Source of the DNA: Candidatus Dojkabacteria bacterium
Lineage (GTDB): Bacteria > Patescibacteriota > Dojkabacteria > GCA-002793355
Length of the DNA stretch: 19,804 bases
Reading direction: 5' to 3'
Assembly: GCA_015489555.1 (NCBI GenBank)
Contig: WFZN01000056.1
Span: forward strand, 1 to 19,804
The translations under genes and the position numbers were made by a program. A model generated the notes under the pieces. The model saw only the letters and a program-made list of their open reading frames with translations, was not told the DNA's origin and made no database searches. The number at the start of each line of letters is the position of its first letter. The first letter of the stretch is position 1. Shown in pieces: positions 1-7,274 of this stretch.

Positions 1-778
1 GATTTATAAATTTCTTAATACCCTCTGTACCTAGGGTGCCTTCTCCAAGGTTGGCGTGGCGGTCTTTTTTAGCTCCAAGTGGGTAAGGGGAGTCATTTAT
101 GTGTATAAGTTTTATATTTTTTATGCCAAGGGTGTTTTCTAGTTGTTCTACTATAGATTCTGTATTGTTTACAATATCGTAACCTGATGAATACATATGT
201 TGGGTGTCAAGAGTGTATTTTATACGGGTTGGATTGTTGCTTTCTTCGCGAAGAATTTTTAATTCTTCAAAGGCGTCACCAATTATTTTGCCGGCTCCTG
301 CGCTGGTTTCAAGAAGAATAGTAGAATCTTTTGGGGAGTTCTCTAATATCCAGTTTATGCCTTTTACTGCGCGTTCTAGGGCTTGTTTTTCAGTAGGGTA
401 GTGTTTGGCACTTCCTGGGTGAACTACTACGCCTTTGCAAACTATAGGTACTTTATAAAGTTTTGCATAGTGATTTATGTGGTGTTGAAATTGAAGATAA
501 GTAACGATTGATACTTTGGATAAGTGGAATTTTTGTTTGTCACTATGGGCAAGATTTACAAGATAGATTGCATGAAGATAGATCTCGCGTAAAGTGGTGT
601 CTTTGGAGTTTTTGGCAAGTTCCTCAGCTTTTACATCATCTATTGGTTTGGTTGCCCAACGTTGTGGAGCAGTGGGGTGAATTTGTATGGCGCTAATATT
701 TAGTTTTGTTGCAAGTTTGGGCAGATATGAAAAGCCCTTTGAGATGCTAAGGTGTGCTCCAAAGTAGCGGCTGGTCAT
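1..778 (-). CDS. nfo: Endonuclease IV (AP endonuclease), 3' end cut by the window
   Basis: I translated this on the minus strand; it runs off the left edge, so 259 residues are visible and the C-terminus is missing. It should cleave DNA 5' of abasic sites in base excision repair. The TIM-barrel zinc-site motifs appear in family order: GAHLS near the N-terminus, H69 in YLHAIYLVNL, H120 in VVVHPGS, E157 in LLETSAGAG, D191 and H194 in LDTQHMYSSGYD, H226 in IHINDS, and D239/H241 in KKDRHANLGEG. Only the last Glu ligand falls outside the window. By the family, these residues hold a three-zinc centre. DTQH replaces the common DTCH, which does not touch a metal ligand. The start is the ATG at 778, with an in-frame TAA a short way upstream. 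The gene stands alone, upstream of a C-free tract and two hairpins. Identification is firm. Confidence 0.93.
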   Translation of the reverse strand, partial: MTSRYFGAHLSISKGFSYLPKLATKLNISAIQIHPTAPQRWATKPIDDVKAEELAKNSKDTTLREIYLHAIYLVNLAHSDKQKFHLSKVSIVTYLQFQHHINHYAKLYKVPIVCKGVVVHPGSAKHYPTEKQALERAVKGINWILENSPKDSTILLETSAGAGKIIGDAFEELKILREESNNPTRIKYTLDTQHMYSSGYDIVNNTESIVEQLENTLGIKNIKLIHINDSPYPLGAKKDRHANLGEGTLGTEGIKKFIN

Positions 779-909
779 TTTGGTAGTTTGGTTTTATGTT
801 AGTGTGTTTTGGTTTGGTTTTGTGGGGTTGTTTTGGAGTGGTGATTGTATTGGTGTGGTTGTTTTTAGTTTGTTGGTTTGTTGGGTTAGTTTAATTTTGG
901 TGGGGTAGG
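777..909. other. C-free tract (G/T-rich on plus strand)
   Basis: No C occurs on the plus strand for 133 bases; the tract is mostly T and G with short GG and GGGG runs. Read from the minus strand it is A/C-rich and lacks G. It lies exactly between the endonuclease IV start codon and the first GC-rich hairpin. A minus-strand transcript of it would be an unstructured, C-rich, G-less leader, the composition preferred by Rho. Confidence 0.75.
844..849 (-). promoter_or_regulatory. Possible -10 box for the endonuclease IV gene
   Basis: TACAAT on the minus strand. It would start transcription about 60 bases before the nfo start codon and give a leader with no G at all, because the plus strand has no C here. 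No convincing -35 is visible, so this is a weak call. Confidence 0.3.
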
Positions 910-939
910 CGGCGGCGCAAACTTCGTTTGCGCCGCCGC
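909..939. repeat. Perfect GC-rich hairpin 1 (14-bp stem, TTC loop)
   Basis: The left arm at 909-922 (GCGGCGGCGCAAAC) is perfectly complementary to 926-939, with a three-base TTC loop. Five Ts follow at 940-944, so on the plus strand it resembles an intrinsic terminator. No plus-strand gene ends nearby, however. It belongs to the hairpin family described in the findings. Confidence 0.85.
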
Positions 940-944
940 TTTTT

Positions 945-973
945 GGGGGCGCCGCCCTACGGGCGGCGCCCCC
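945..973. repeat. Perfect GC-rich hairpin 2 (13-bp stem, TAC loop)
   Basis: The left arm at 945-957 (GGGGGCGCCGCCC) is perfectly complementary to 961-973, with loop TAC. It begins immediately after the T-run of hairpin 1, so the two form a tandem pair separated by five bases. Three Ts follow it. The sequence to its right (977-1213) is T/C-rich and holds no gene I can support. Confidence 0.85.
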
Positions 974-1213
974 TTTACCCTAACATGAGTGTGTTTGATT
1001 TCCCTTCTTACTTCCACTTTATATTGCCTACTCCACCTTTTAATTTTCTTAAAACTCATTTTTATTTTAGTATGCTTTATTTTTACAATACTGGTTTTAA
1101 TCGTACATGCTTTCTTTTAAGTGAGTGCGCCTTTTTAAGGTGCCTGAAAGTTTTTAAGGTGTTCTGTTTTTTAACCTTCCAAACTGTAACTTTTAAATTA
1201 TACACTTTGTTTA

Positions 1214-2659
1214 ATGTTACTGGTTATAGCGTACCTATTCGTGTGGGGATTCTTGCTGCGTTTCTTACAACGTTCTCTTTGGTTAGAACCAACAGGGGTT
1301 GGCTCCCAACCTTTATTAGTGCTAACGATTACGTTGACTATAGTTGTACCAATGATTTTAATTATGTATCCACATAAGATAGGTTTTAGAATCAAAAAAG
1401 TCCTACGTTTTCTATGGTGGCTTAGTATTGGTATTTTGGTAGTAATTTTCTCTTTTAAAAGAGTGCCTGCAGGTTGTAATAAGATTGTTAACCAAGTGGG
1501 TTTTACCTGCGCTGTGTATCTTACAAAAACCCAAGGGTACAATTATTTTTTAACAGACGAGGGAGTTTGCACTAAATACGGATATTTTAGGGCAGAATCT
1601 TTTCAAAAATATCTTATTACTCAAAAACGTGTAAAAGGCAGATACGGTTATTATCCAAAAACAAAGTTTAACAAGTCAAGTTGTAGATTGTCTTCACCTT
1701 TTGTATCTTTTTTAGACTCTATTTTTAGAGTGCGAAAAAATTTTTTAAATCAGGTTTACAGCCGTTTACAAAGAGATCTAGGAGATTATTCAGCTTCATT
1801 ATTTTTAGCATTAGTTTTTGGAGTATCTACAAAATATTTAGAAGAGATAGAAGATATAGCCAAAGATAAGGGAGTATCCCATGTATTGGTTGTCTCGGGC
1901 TATAACTTAGTAATAGTACTTAATGTTTTGGGAATACTGTTAAAGTTTGTAAACAAACGAGCAAAGATAATTTTAGAGACTCTTGCTTTAGTAATGTTTT
2001 TGGTACTTACAGGTTTGCAACCTCCGATAATAAGAGCTTTTTTCTCTAAAATTGTTGAGGAAATATCAGCCTTTTTGGGGATAGAAGTTGAAAGGTCGGC
2101 AAAGGTCATAATAGCTTTGTTATTAATAACGTACTTTTTCCCTTACATAATCTTTTCAATAAGTTTTCAATTAAGTATGTGGGCGTGGATATTAGTAATG
2201 TGGGTGGTTCCCAAGGTAAAAGAGTTTGTGGTGAAGGTATTTTTTAGTTTAAAAGATTTTATAATAGAAAGCGCAACTGTTTGCTTGTTTAGATACAAAA
2301 GAACCCCTAAAGTTTTTGTTAGTAAACATACCCCTGGGGGTATACCAAGTGGCTCTTTTACCAAGGTAAAATTTGGCATAAAGTTTTTTATTGAAGAATA
2401 CATATTAACAAATGCTATTGTTACATTAGGGATGATTCCGTTACTTTTTTATTATTTTAAAACAGCCAATTTAAGTGGCCTTTTTTATGGAATATTAGTA
2501 TTACCGCTAATAGACATAATTACCCCAGTTGCATACTATGGGTTATTTTTACTATTTATCCCCCTTATAAAAAACATCTATCTTTTTATAGTGCAAATAT
2601 TGCTGGAGCTGTTATTAGTGGTGTTGGGGGGTGAAGGGATATCGGGTTTTAGAGATTAA
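1214..2659 (+). CDS. comEC: ComEC/Rec2-family DNA uptake channel, short form
   Basis: This multi-spanning membrane protein (481 residues) should form the channel that carries single-stranded DNA across the cytoplasmic membrane in natural transformation. Three hydrophobic segments (about 1-18, 33-52, 62-81) precede a soluble stretch (about 85-155) where ComEC proteins have an OB-like domain. The core competence domain follows, with SHVLVVSGYN (222-231), which matches the family's HLLAISGLH-type motif, and PPIIRAFF (270-277). Several more membrane segments follow. It ends without the C-terminal metallo-beta-lactamase domain found in long ComEC proteins. A short palindrome (2328-2343) lies in frame between two membrane segments. 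The start is the first ATG after an upstream in-frame TAA at 1187; no Shine-Dalgarno is visible. No other transformation gene is in the window. Confidence 0.8.
   Translation: MLLVIAYLFVWGFLLRFLQRSLWLEPTGVGSQPLLVLTITLTIVVPMILIMYPHKIGFRIKKVLRFLWWLSIGILVVIFSFKRVPAGCNKIVNQVGFTCAVYLTKTQGYNYFLTDEGVCTKYGYFRAESFQKYLITQKRVKGRYGYYPKTKFNKSSCRLSSPFVSFLDSIFRVRKNFLNQVYSRLQRDLGDYSASLFLALVFGVSTKYLEEIEDIAKDKGVSHVLVVSGYNLVIVLNVLGILLKFVNKRAKIILETLALVMFLVLTGLQPPIIRAFFSKIVEEISAFLGIEVERSAKVIIALLLITYFFPYIIFSISFQLSMWAWILVMWVVPKVKEFVVKVFFSLKDFIIESATVCLFRYKRTPKVFVSKHTPGGIPSGSFTKVKFGIKFFIEEYILTNAIVTLGMIPLLFYYFKTANLSGLFYGILVLPLIDIITPVAYYGLFLLFIPLIKNIYLFIVQILLELLLVVLGGEGISGFRD
2328..2343. repeat. ATACCCC/GGGGTAT palindrome inside comEC
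   Basis: Seven-base arms ATACCCC (2328-2334) and GGGGTAT (2337-2343) are separated by two bases. It is read as part of a Thr-Pro-Gly-Gly-Ile stretch, probably in a loop between membrane segments. It is similar to the palindromes at 8564-8581 and 14996-15015. Confidence 0.6.
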
Positions 2660-2726
2660 GAGAAGGGGTAAAATAAAGATTATGAGAAAACCTTCGTAAA
2701 AGTATAGTGACGTACAAAGGCCTGGG

Positions 2727-3203
2727 TTGGATACAGCCATAGGACATTCTCAGCCAGAACCGGTTACTGGTTTTAGTCATCTAGATGATATTAATACCAG
2801 AGTCGCTATTGTATCTTTTATGGAGGCATTTAGATGGGGTGATGATGTGTTAAGAATGAAGATAGAGGTTACAATAAATATGATGGAAGGATCAGTTCAT
2901 AGGACAGGGGCACAAGGGGAACATAGAGTTGGCCCAGAGCGAGGTGGTCATAGGCAGGCTTTAGGTCTCAGCTCTAGGATTTTAACCGCTCATTTCCCAC
3001 AGTATGCCTTATGGAGGTTTATGCAAGAGTTCAGGTGGAGTGATGTATTACATGAGGTAGGTATATGTAATGATCTTGAAGAGTTTCGCTGGGATGGGAA
3101 GAAAGCAGAAGAGAAGTATATTAGAGATATAGCGAAGCATATATTGCAAAAGGAAGGTTTAAGGTTTGAGGGGGGGGGATCCTTTGGCTGGGTTAAGGGG
3201 TGA
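2727..3203 (+). CDS. N-terminal part of a split unknown protein with FRW repeats
   Basis: I do not recognise the family. Three copies of a short motif are visible: FMEAFRWGDDVL (from residue 31), FMQEFRWSDVLHE (from 98) and LEEFRWDG (from 117). There is no signal peptide or membrane segment. The first possible start is a TTG at 2727; the ATG at 2820 is a plausible alternative. The frame passes through a run of nine Gs (3170-3178) and ends soon after. Removing one G would join it to the next gene and give one protein of about 415 residues from 2727 to 3975. The overlap, the shared orientation and the fact that the downstream frame opens only at the G run (its preceding in-frame stop is at 3160-3162) support a single disrupted or switchable gene. 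Confidence 0.5.
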   Translation: MDTAIGHSQPEPVTGFSHLDDINTRVAIVSFMEAFRWGDDVLRMKIEVTINMMEGSVHRTGAQGEHRVGPERGGHRQALGLSSRILTAHFPQYALWRFMQEFRWSDVLHEVGICNDLEEFRWDGKKAEEKYIRDIAKHILQKEGLRFEGGGSFGWVKG

Positions 3204-3975
3204 AAGATTCAATGGGTGGTGGGTTCATTTAGGGTATAAAGCAGGTGATGAAGCAGGACAGAAGTCGTTGCATCTTGTTCAAAGGACAGAACATTACGGC
3301 AACACCATGATTACAGTATGGGCGTTGGTAGATCCAGAGAATGGATATGTAAGAGCAAGTCAGTTTTCGCATCCAGAGATTGAATTAGGGTGTGAAGATT
3401 GTTTCATTGGATTTAGATCTGAAAACATATGGATAAGTGTAGTTGATCAAAGGTTACAACGAGCTCATCTATTACCCTTACATTCATTATTAACGGGAGA
3501 TAATTTTGAGGGGGTGTTTTTTCTGTTCCCACAATTGGATTTCGGTATTAAAGGAGAATATAGAGTAGAGAGTGGTAGGGCTTGGATTTGGATTTCCGCC
3601 AAAGAATATCTCGTTTATACTTTATTACATGAAATAGGCCATAGATTGCAGCATGAAGAACTTCAAGGACGTATAGGGCCTAAGGCGGGATATTTGCGGG
3701 ATACTCGGAGATGGAATGTGTTCCTCGAACGGGGGGCTGAAGCTTTTGTTTTAATCATGTTAAGAAGATTAGGGGCTCGCTCGGTTGCCTCATCCGAGGT
3801 AATCAAAAATAGAATAAATAGGAACTTAAGCTATTATGATGTAGAAATGTTTAGCCTCCCGCCTCCACGGCTTAATGGAATCCCTGGGCTTTTTTTCACG
3901 CAAGGGCGACGCCGGGAGGCGCGTATGTTAGGTAGAGGTCCACTAAGAAGACTTTTAGAAATTTTGACTGTATAA
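3166..3975 (+). CDS. HExxH metalloprotease-like protein, C-terminal part of split gene
   Basis: This part of the split gene encodes a putative zinc-dependent peptidase. LLHEIGHRLQHE contains the zinc-binding HEIGH motif (about residues 155-159), and about 30 residues later NVFLERGAEAF offers a Glu (about 188 or 192) as third ligand, as in gluzincins and, loosely, ImmA/IrrE-type peptidases. The roughly 150 residues before it are not recognisable; they contain CEDC. No signal peptide is visible, so a cytoplasmic role is likely. The only start in this frame is a TTG immediately before the run of nine Gs, with no ribosome binding site. Independent translation therefore looks doubtful, and the protein probably continues the frame that begins at 2727. 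The substrate is unknown. The unlinked downstream gene encodes a surface protein. Confidence 0.5.
   Translation: MRGGDPLAGLRGERFNGWWVHLGYKAGDEAGQKSLHLVQRTEHYGNTMITVWALVDPENGYVRASQFSHPEIELGCEDCFIGFRSENIWISVVDQRLQRAHLLPLHSLLTGDNFEGVFFLFPQLDFGIKGEYRVESGRAWIWISAKEYLVYTLLHEIGHRLQHEELQGRIGPKAGYLRDTRRWNVFLERGAEAFVLIMLRRLGARSVASSEVIKNRINRNLSYYDVEMFSLPPPRLNGIPGLFFTQGRRREARMLGRGPLRRLLEILTV
3170..3178 (+). repeat. Run of nine Gs at the frame junction
   Basis: The run joins two frames offset by one base. Eight or eleven Gs would give one continuous reading frame; nine do not. Such a run could be a phase-variation switch, a site of polymerase slippage, or a sequencing/assembly error. Confidence 0.85.
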
Positions 3976-4091
3976 GTACTTTGATGCGGTGTTAGAAAGG
4001 GCGGAAGCAGATTTAAGTTGTTTAAAAGTGTGTCGAAATAGTGGAATTTTTATAAAACGGTTTTGTTAACTTTCTTAAGGTTTACTACTGT

Positions 4092-6521
4092 ATGCTGTTA
4101 ACGTACAAAAAGGTAAGGGGGCAGTTAGTGGTGGCAGTTAGCTTAATCATAGCAGGCTTTTTCTGGTGGATTGTAGTATTGTTTTTAATATTGTTAAACG
4201 CCAGCAAAGTAAATGCGGCGTTTTATCCAAGTAAAGATATACGTGCTTGTAATGTTATACCTGCGGTCGGTGTGTTTATTGATAAGTTGCCGGATGAGAG
4301 GGGGATTACTGAGATTGTTTATAACGTTTCTGACGTTGTGGGTGAGCGGGCAAGTTTAATAGGAAATACAGTAATTACGGATTATGTTGACAAGCGTTTG
4401 GGGTATGCTAAGAGGTTGGGGCTGGCGACGTACGTCGCCAGCCCCCCGGGAGCCACCCTTAAAATCGGGGGATGGTTTTACAATTTCTCCGGAAGGCCTG
4501 TGCCAATTTATGGCGTTGATATTCCGTTTGAACTACAAGGTGAGAGTGTTTTAGACGTTGTGGACATAAACGGTGGTAGTTTGCAGAATAAAAGGATAGA
4601 GTATCTCTTTGCAACACAACGCATAGTAAGGCAGGGTCTTTTTTGGGGTATTTCTTTCCACAGATTGTTGACTAATAAAACGCTTTATACAGGAGCGGTT
4701 TTGGGAGAGCTAGTAGTAAAACAACCAGTGCAATTTGACTTACTATCTTTAACATGTAGTAAACGTATAGATGGTAAAGTTATGGCACAAGTTAGGGTTT
4801 GTCTTAAGAATGCAAGTACATCTGAGTCTTTTTCTCCGTTTGTGTCAATTGGCAATGACGTAAAAAGCTACCCACTAGTTGCGGGAGAGCGTAAATGTAA
4901 GACCTTTTCTCTGCTCCTGCATAATAAAGACGAGCTTTTAACAAAAAAGGTTACGCTTTCGGTCAATAAATTAATAACAAGGTGTTTTAGCAAGGGTGAT
5001 GTTCGTGGGGATTCGCTTGATCCTCTGTCTAAAGCTGTTTTTCTTAGGCGGGGGGATTTGTCTGCTCCTCAGGGTTGGTTTGGGTATCAGCCCTCACTTG
5101 CCAGAGTGGCGGGTGAGGGCATATGCATAAGTGTTATACCCTATAAGGTTGTAAGCAGTGTTCCTGCCTGTGAGTTTTTAGGCGATGATGTAAATGTGGA
5201 TTTAAGTGTTACACCCAGGTGTACAGACACGACCGGCCACGTTAGTAATGTTGCAGTAAGGTACGTAAGCAATAAACCTGTACAGCAGAGTACCCCTCTT
5301 AGCATAAAGGTCGTAGATTATCCCATAAACCACCTTGCCATAGACGGAGATAATATTCTAGTACATCCCGGGGTGATTAGGCTTGTAACCAACAGTAGCC
5401 AGGAGGTAAAAACTGTCTTTGATTGGCAGCTAACAATAAGTCCCCTAAAGGAAGAACCCTACGAAAACATACTCGCCCAAATTACTCTTAATCTTTACCA
5501 TGGCGCTAATGTCGTGCGCTCCGCTAAGGTGCCTTTGTGTAAATATGTAAACTTTAATGTTCGTTCAAATTTAGAATGTAGCAGCCAGAGTTCAGGTTAT
5601 TTCTTAACATTTAATATAAACATGGATTACATAGGCAGGCCATCAAGGTTAGTGTTTGAGAATGATATTTTGAGTGAGTTATTAAGCAAAGGAGGGGCTG
5701 TTCAAATCAAAGATAGCCAAGGGGCTTTTAGAAGCATCGTACCAAAACAAAATGGAAATAGCATAGAGTTTAATCTCGAGGGGCTAAACTTAGGTCAGCT
5801 TTCTATACGTTTTAGTATTCCTTTTAAAAAGGACGTGCTACTTGACTCATTACTTGATAGACTTGTACAAAGCATGGTTAGTGCCGGTGTAAAAGACGGC
5901 AATGGACGTATGATTACCAGCAAACCTGTCGGTGTTTATGATGGGAGAGGCATGGGATGTAAAACAGTTAGTACAGGTGATCTTTTGTCTGGGGGCAAGG
6001 GGGCTGGCGCAGGTAGTGGTGGCAGTAGCTCTGGGTGTAGCTTGAACAGTTGTAATTCTGGTAGCGGACAGTCTGGCAGTAGCGTAGGGCAAGGTGGTGG
6101 GAGTAATAACACGGTTACTACATCTGGCGTTGGTAGCCAATCCTTTGGATCAAATTCAAACAGTGTGGGTAGTACGGGAGGTCCTAAGAAGCGACAGAAC
6201 TTCAGTCTACATACTCCTGTAGTCCATTTTGAGGGTAAAAATAGCTCTTTGCTTAGCATGTTTAGCTTGGATGATGGCCAATTTAGTGATTCTTACCTCT
6301 TGTCTCATGTAAATACGCAGGTTGATGAAAAGTTGAGCAGCCTAGCTACAGTTAGTAGTCATAAATATCAGAATGGTAGAATGTCCAGTGAGAGTTACGT
6401 TTTTTCTCCAAGGGGGATAATAAATGCCTTTGTTGCACGTTTGATAAGTTATTGGGGGGCTGTCGTGGTGGGAATTACAAGTGGGATACTGGGAGTAGCA
6501 ACTGTGCGCAAGAGGTTCTAG
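4092..6521 (+). CDS. Large secreted surface protein anchored by a C-terminal membrane helix
   Basis: This 809-residue protein is from no family I recognise. It has a positively charged N-terminus and a long hydrophobic segment (about 12-36), with a possible signal peptidase site after KVNAA (about 43). A long extracellular region follows; it is beta-rich in appearance, with scattered cysteines and no catalytic motif I can name. A Gly/Ser/Asn-rich linker of low complexity runs from about 632 to 702, and a C-terminal hydrophobic helix with a basic tail (VRKRF) completes a type I surface-anchored layout. Two hairpins lie in frame inside the gene (4418-4445 and 5090-5120). The next gene, 87 bases on, encodes a 7TM protein whose relatives normally carry an extracellular domain on the same chain. 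This protein could supply that part, but I see no inactive-transglutaminase signature. The start is the ATG at 4092. Confidence 0.7.
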   Translation: MLLTYKKVRGQLVVAVSLIIAGFFWWIVVLFLILLNASKVNAAFYPSKDIRACNVIPAVGVFIDKLPDERGITEIVYNVSDVVGERASLIGNTVITDYVDKRLGYAKRLGLATYVASPPGATLKIGGWFYNFSGRPVPIYGVDIPFELQGESVLDVVDINGGSLQNKRIEYLFATQRIVRQGLFWGISFHRLLTNKTLYTGAVLGELVVKQPVQFDLLSLTCSKRIDGKVMAQVRVCLKNASTSESFSPFVSIGNDVKSYPLVAGERKCKTFSLLLHNKDELLTKKVTLSVNKLITRCFSKGDVRGDSLDPLSKAVFLRRGDLSAPQGWFGYQPSLARVAGEGICISVIPYKVVSSVPACEFLGDDVNVDLSVTPRCTDTTGHVSNVAVRYVSNKPVQQSTPLSIKVVDYPINHLAIDGDNILVHPGVIRLVTNSSQEVKTVFDWQLTISPLKEEPYENILAQITLNLYHGANVVRSAKVPLCKYVNFNVRSNLECSSQSSGYFLTFNINMDYIGRPSRLVFENDILSELLSKGGAVQIKDSQGAFRSIVPKQNGNSIEFNLEGLNLGQLSIRFSIPFKKDVLLDSLLDRLVQSMVSAGVKDGNGRMITSKPVGVYDGRGMGCKTVSTGDLLSGGKGAGAGSGGSSSGCSLNSCNSGSGQSGSSVGQGGGSNNTVTTSGVGSQSFGSNSNSVGSTGGPKKRQNFSLHTPVVHFEGKNSSLLSMFSLDDGQFSDSYLLSHVNTQVDEKLSSLATVSSHKYQNGRMSSESYVFSPRGIINAFVARLISYWGAVVVGITSGILGVATVRKRF
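4418..4445. repeat. Perfect 28-bp GC-rich palindrome inside the surface-protein gene
   Basis: GGGGCTGGCGACGT (4418-4431) is followed directly by its exact reverse complement (4432-4445). It is read in frame as about residues 109-118 (LGLATYVASP) in an otherwise AT-rich gene. It is the loop-free member of the hairpin family. Confidence 0.85.
5090..5120. repeat. Hairpin inside the surface-protein gene (14-bp stem with two G-T pairs)
   Basis: GCCCTCACTTGCCA (5090-5103) pairs with 5107-5120 around a GAG loop; two of the 14 pairs are G-T. It is in frame and encodes roughly residues 333-343. Confidence 0.6.
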
Positions 6522-6548
6522 TGTCATGTTTGAAAAAATGGGACGGAG

Positions 6549-6579
6549 TTGCGGTTTTTATAGGTTGTTGCGGTATAAT
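6549..6579 (+). promoter_or_regulatory. Possible promoter of the 7TM / ATP-grasp operon
   Basis: A perfect TATAAT at 6574-6579 is preceded by TTGCGG at 6549-6554, a 19-base spacer. Transcription would begin near 6586, about 20-25 bases before the ATG at 6609. This makes the 7TM and ATP-grasp genes a unit that can be transcribed separately from the surface-protein gene. Confidence 0.4.
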
Positions 6580-6608
6580 ACGTCGATTAAGTTAATTGCG
6601 TTGTTAGT

Positions 6609-7274
6609 ATGACAGTAGAACTTTTTCCAGCCCAGCCTATGGGGGTATTACTAATTAGTTGGATACTGGTGTGGATTATTCCCGTTATAAGGTATGTAAT
6701 AGGCTTAAAGCACTGGAGGACAACTTCCGTTGTTATGTTTTTATTTTCGATATACCTATTCTTGACTCGTTTTAGGCGTTGGTACATTGGCCTTGGAGTG
6801 TGGGTATACATCTTTTTATTCGGTTTTTTGTTTGGAATAGTAGCTTTTAGGTACCTCCAGTATAAACGTATGCATTTTTATGTAAAGAGTGCTTTAATAA
6901 GTCTTAGTATACTCCTTGGCAACCTTTTAGCACTTTTAGGTATACGCTTGGTGAGTGGAGTAAGCGTTATGGCAAGCAATTATGTTGCTATCTCTATAGC
7001 TTTGCTGTTTGTTGCAACGTATGAGTATCTTAGACTATATGTTAAGCGGGGGTTACTTGAAGTAATGCGACGCGCTATAGTAACGGTTGGTATTCCATTA
7101 GCAGTAGGGGCGTTAATGGTTTCTGATAAAGTATTGTTTTTTTTAGGGAAAACTTGGATATGGTGGCTAATTGCAACGGGGCTTGTACTAGTAGCCACGC
7201 TTTCCAGGTGGCGTTTTTTAACCATTACGGAGTTTTTAAGATTTCGTAGTATTGTAGAAAATGACAAAAATTAA
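6609..7274 (+). CDS. 7TM protein of the 'inactive transglutaminase/7TM' family (7TM part only)
   Basis: This 221-residue protein has seven hydrophobic segments (about 11-31, 38-54, 59-81, 91-113, 122-140, 155-173, 180-198). Its signature resembles the 7TM domain that follows an inactive transglutaminase domain in proteobacterial proteins (PF14402, assigned from memory of the motifs): a VIRYVIGLKHWRTTS stretch after the first helix, resembling the family's ARHVIGLxTFGTF, and a C-terminal FLTITEFLRFR (203-213), resembling the family's YRLTELLRFR. The usual N-terminal extracellular domain is absent; the surface protein upstream might replace it. Its stop overlaps the start of the ATP-grasp gene by 14 bases, so the two are almost certainly co-translated, as in the known gene neighbourhood of this family. 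The likely role is as membrane sensor or anchor for the cytoplasmic ligase. The ligand is unknown. Confidence 0.72.
   Translation: MTVELFPAQPMGVLLISWILVWIIPVIRYVIGLKHWRTTSVVMFLFSIYLFLTRFRRWYIGLGVWVYIFLFGFLFGIVAFRYLQYKRMHFYVKSALISLSILLGNLLALLGIRLVSGVSVMASNYVAISIALLFVATYEYLRLYVKRGLLEVMRRAIVTVGIPLAVGALMVSDKVLFFLGKTWIWWLIATGLVLVATLSRWRFLTITEFLRFRSIVENDKN

Noticed and set aside
1366..1374. DnaA-box-like GTATCCACA in comEC
   Set aside because: It is a single near match inside a coding sequence with no neighbouring boxes.
928..1377. Open frame of 149 codons on the plus strand
   Set aside because: It begins inside the hairpins, crosses the T/C-rich intergenic region and overlaps the start of comEC in another frame; the predicted protein shows no domain or credible start.
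5850..6259. Two minus-strand frames across the Gly/Ser-rich linker of the surface protein
   Set aside because: They are mirror readings of low-complexity coding sequence (Pro/Leu- and Thr/Ala-rich) inside a clear plus-strand gene.
4092..6521. Surface protein as the missing inactive-transglutaminase domain of the 7TM system
   Set aside because: I could not find a transglutaminase-like motif in it; proximity alone does not support that assignment, so I list it as unknown.
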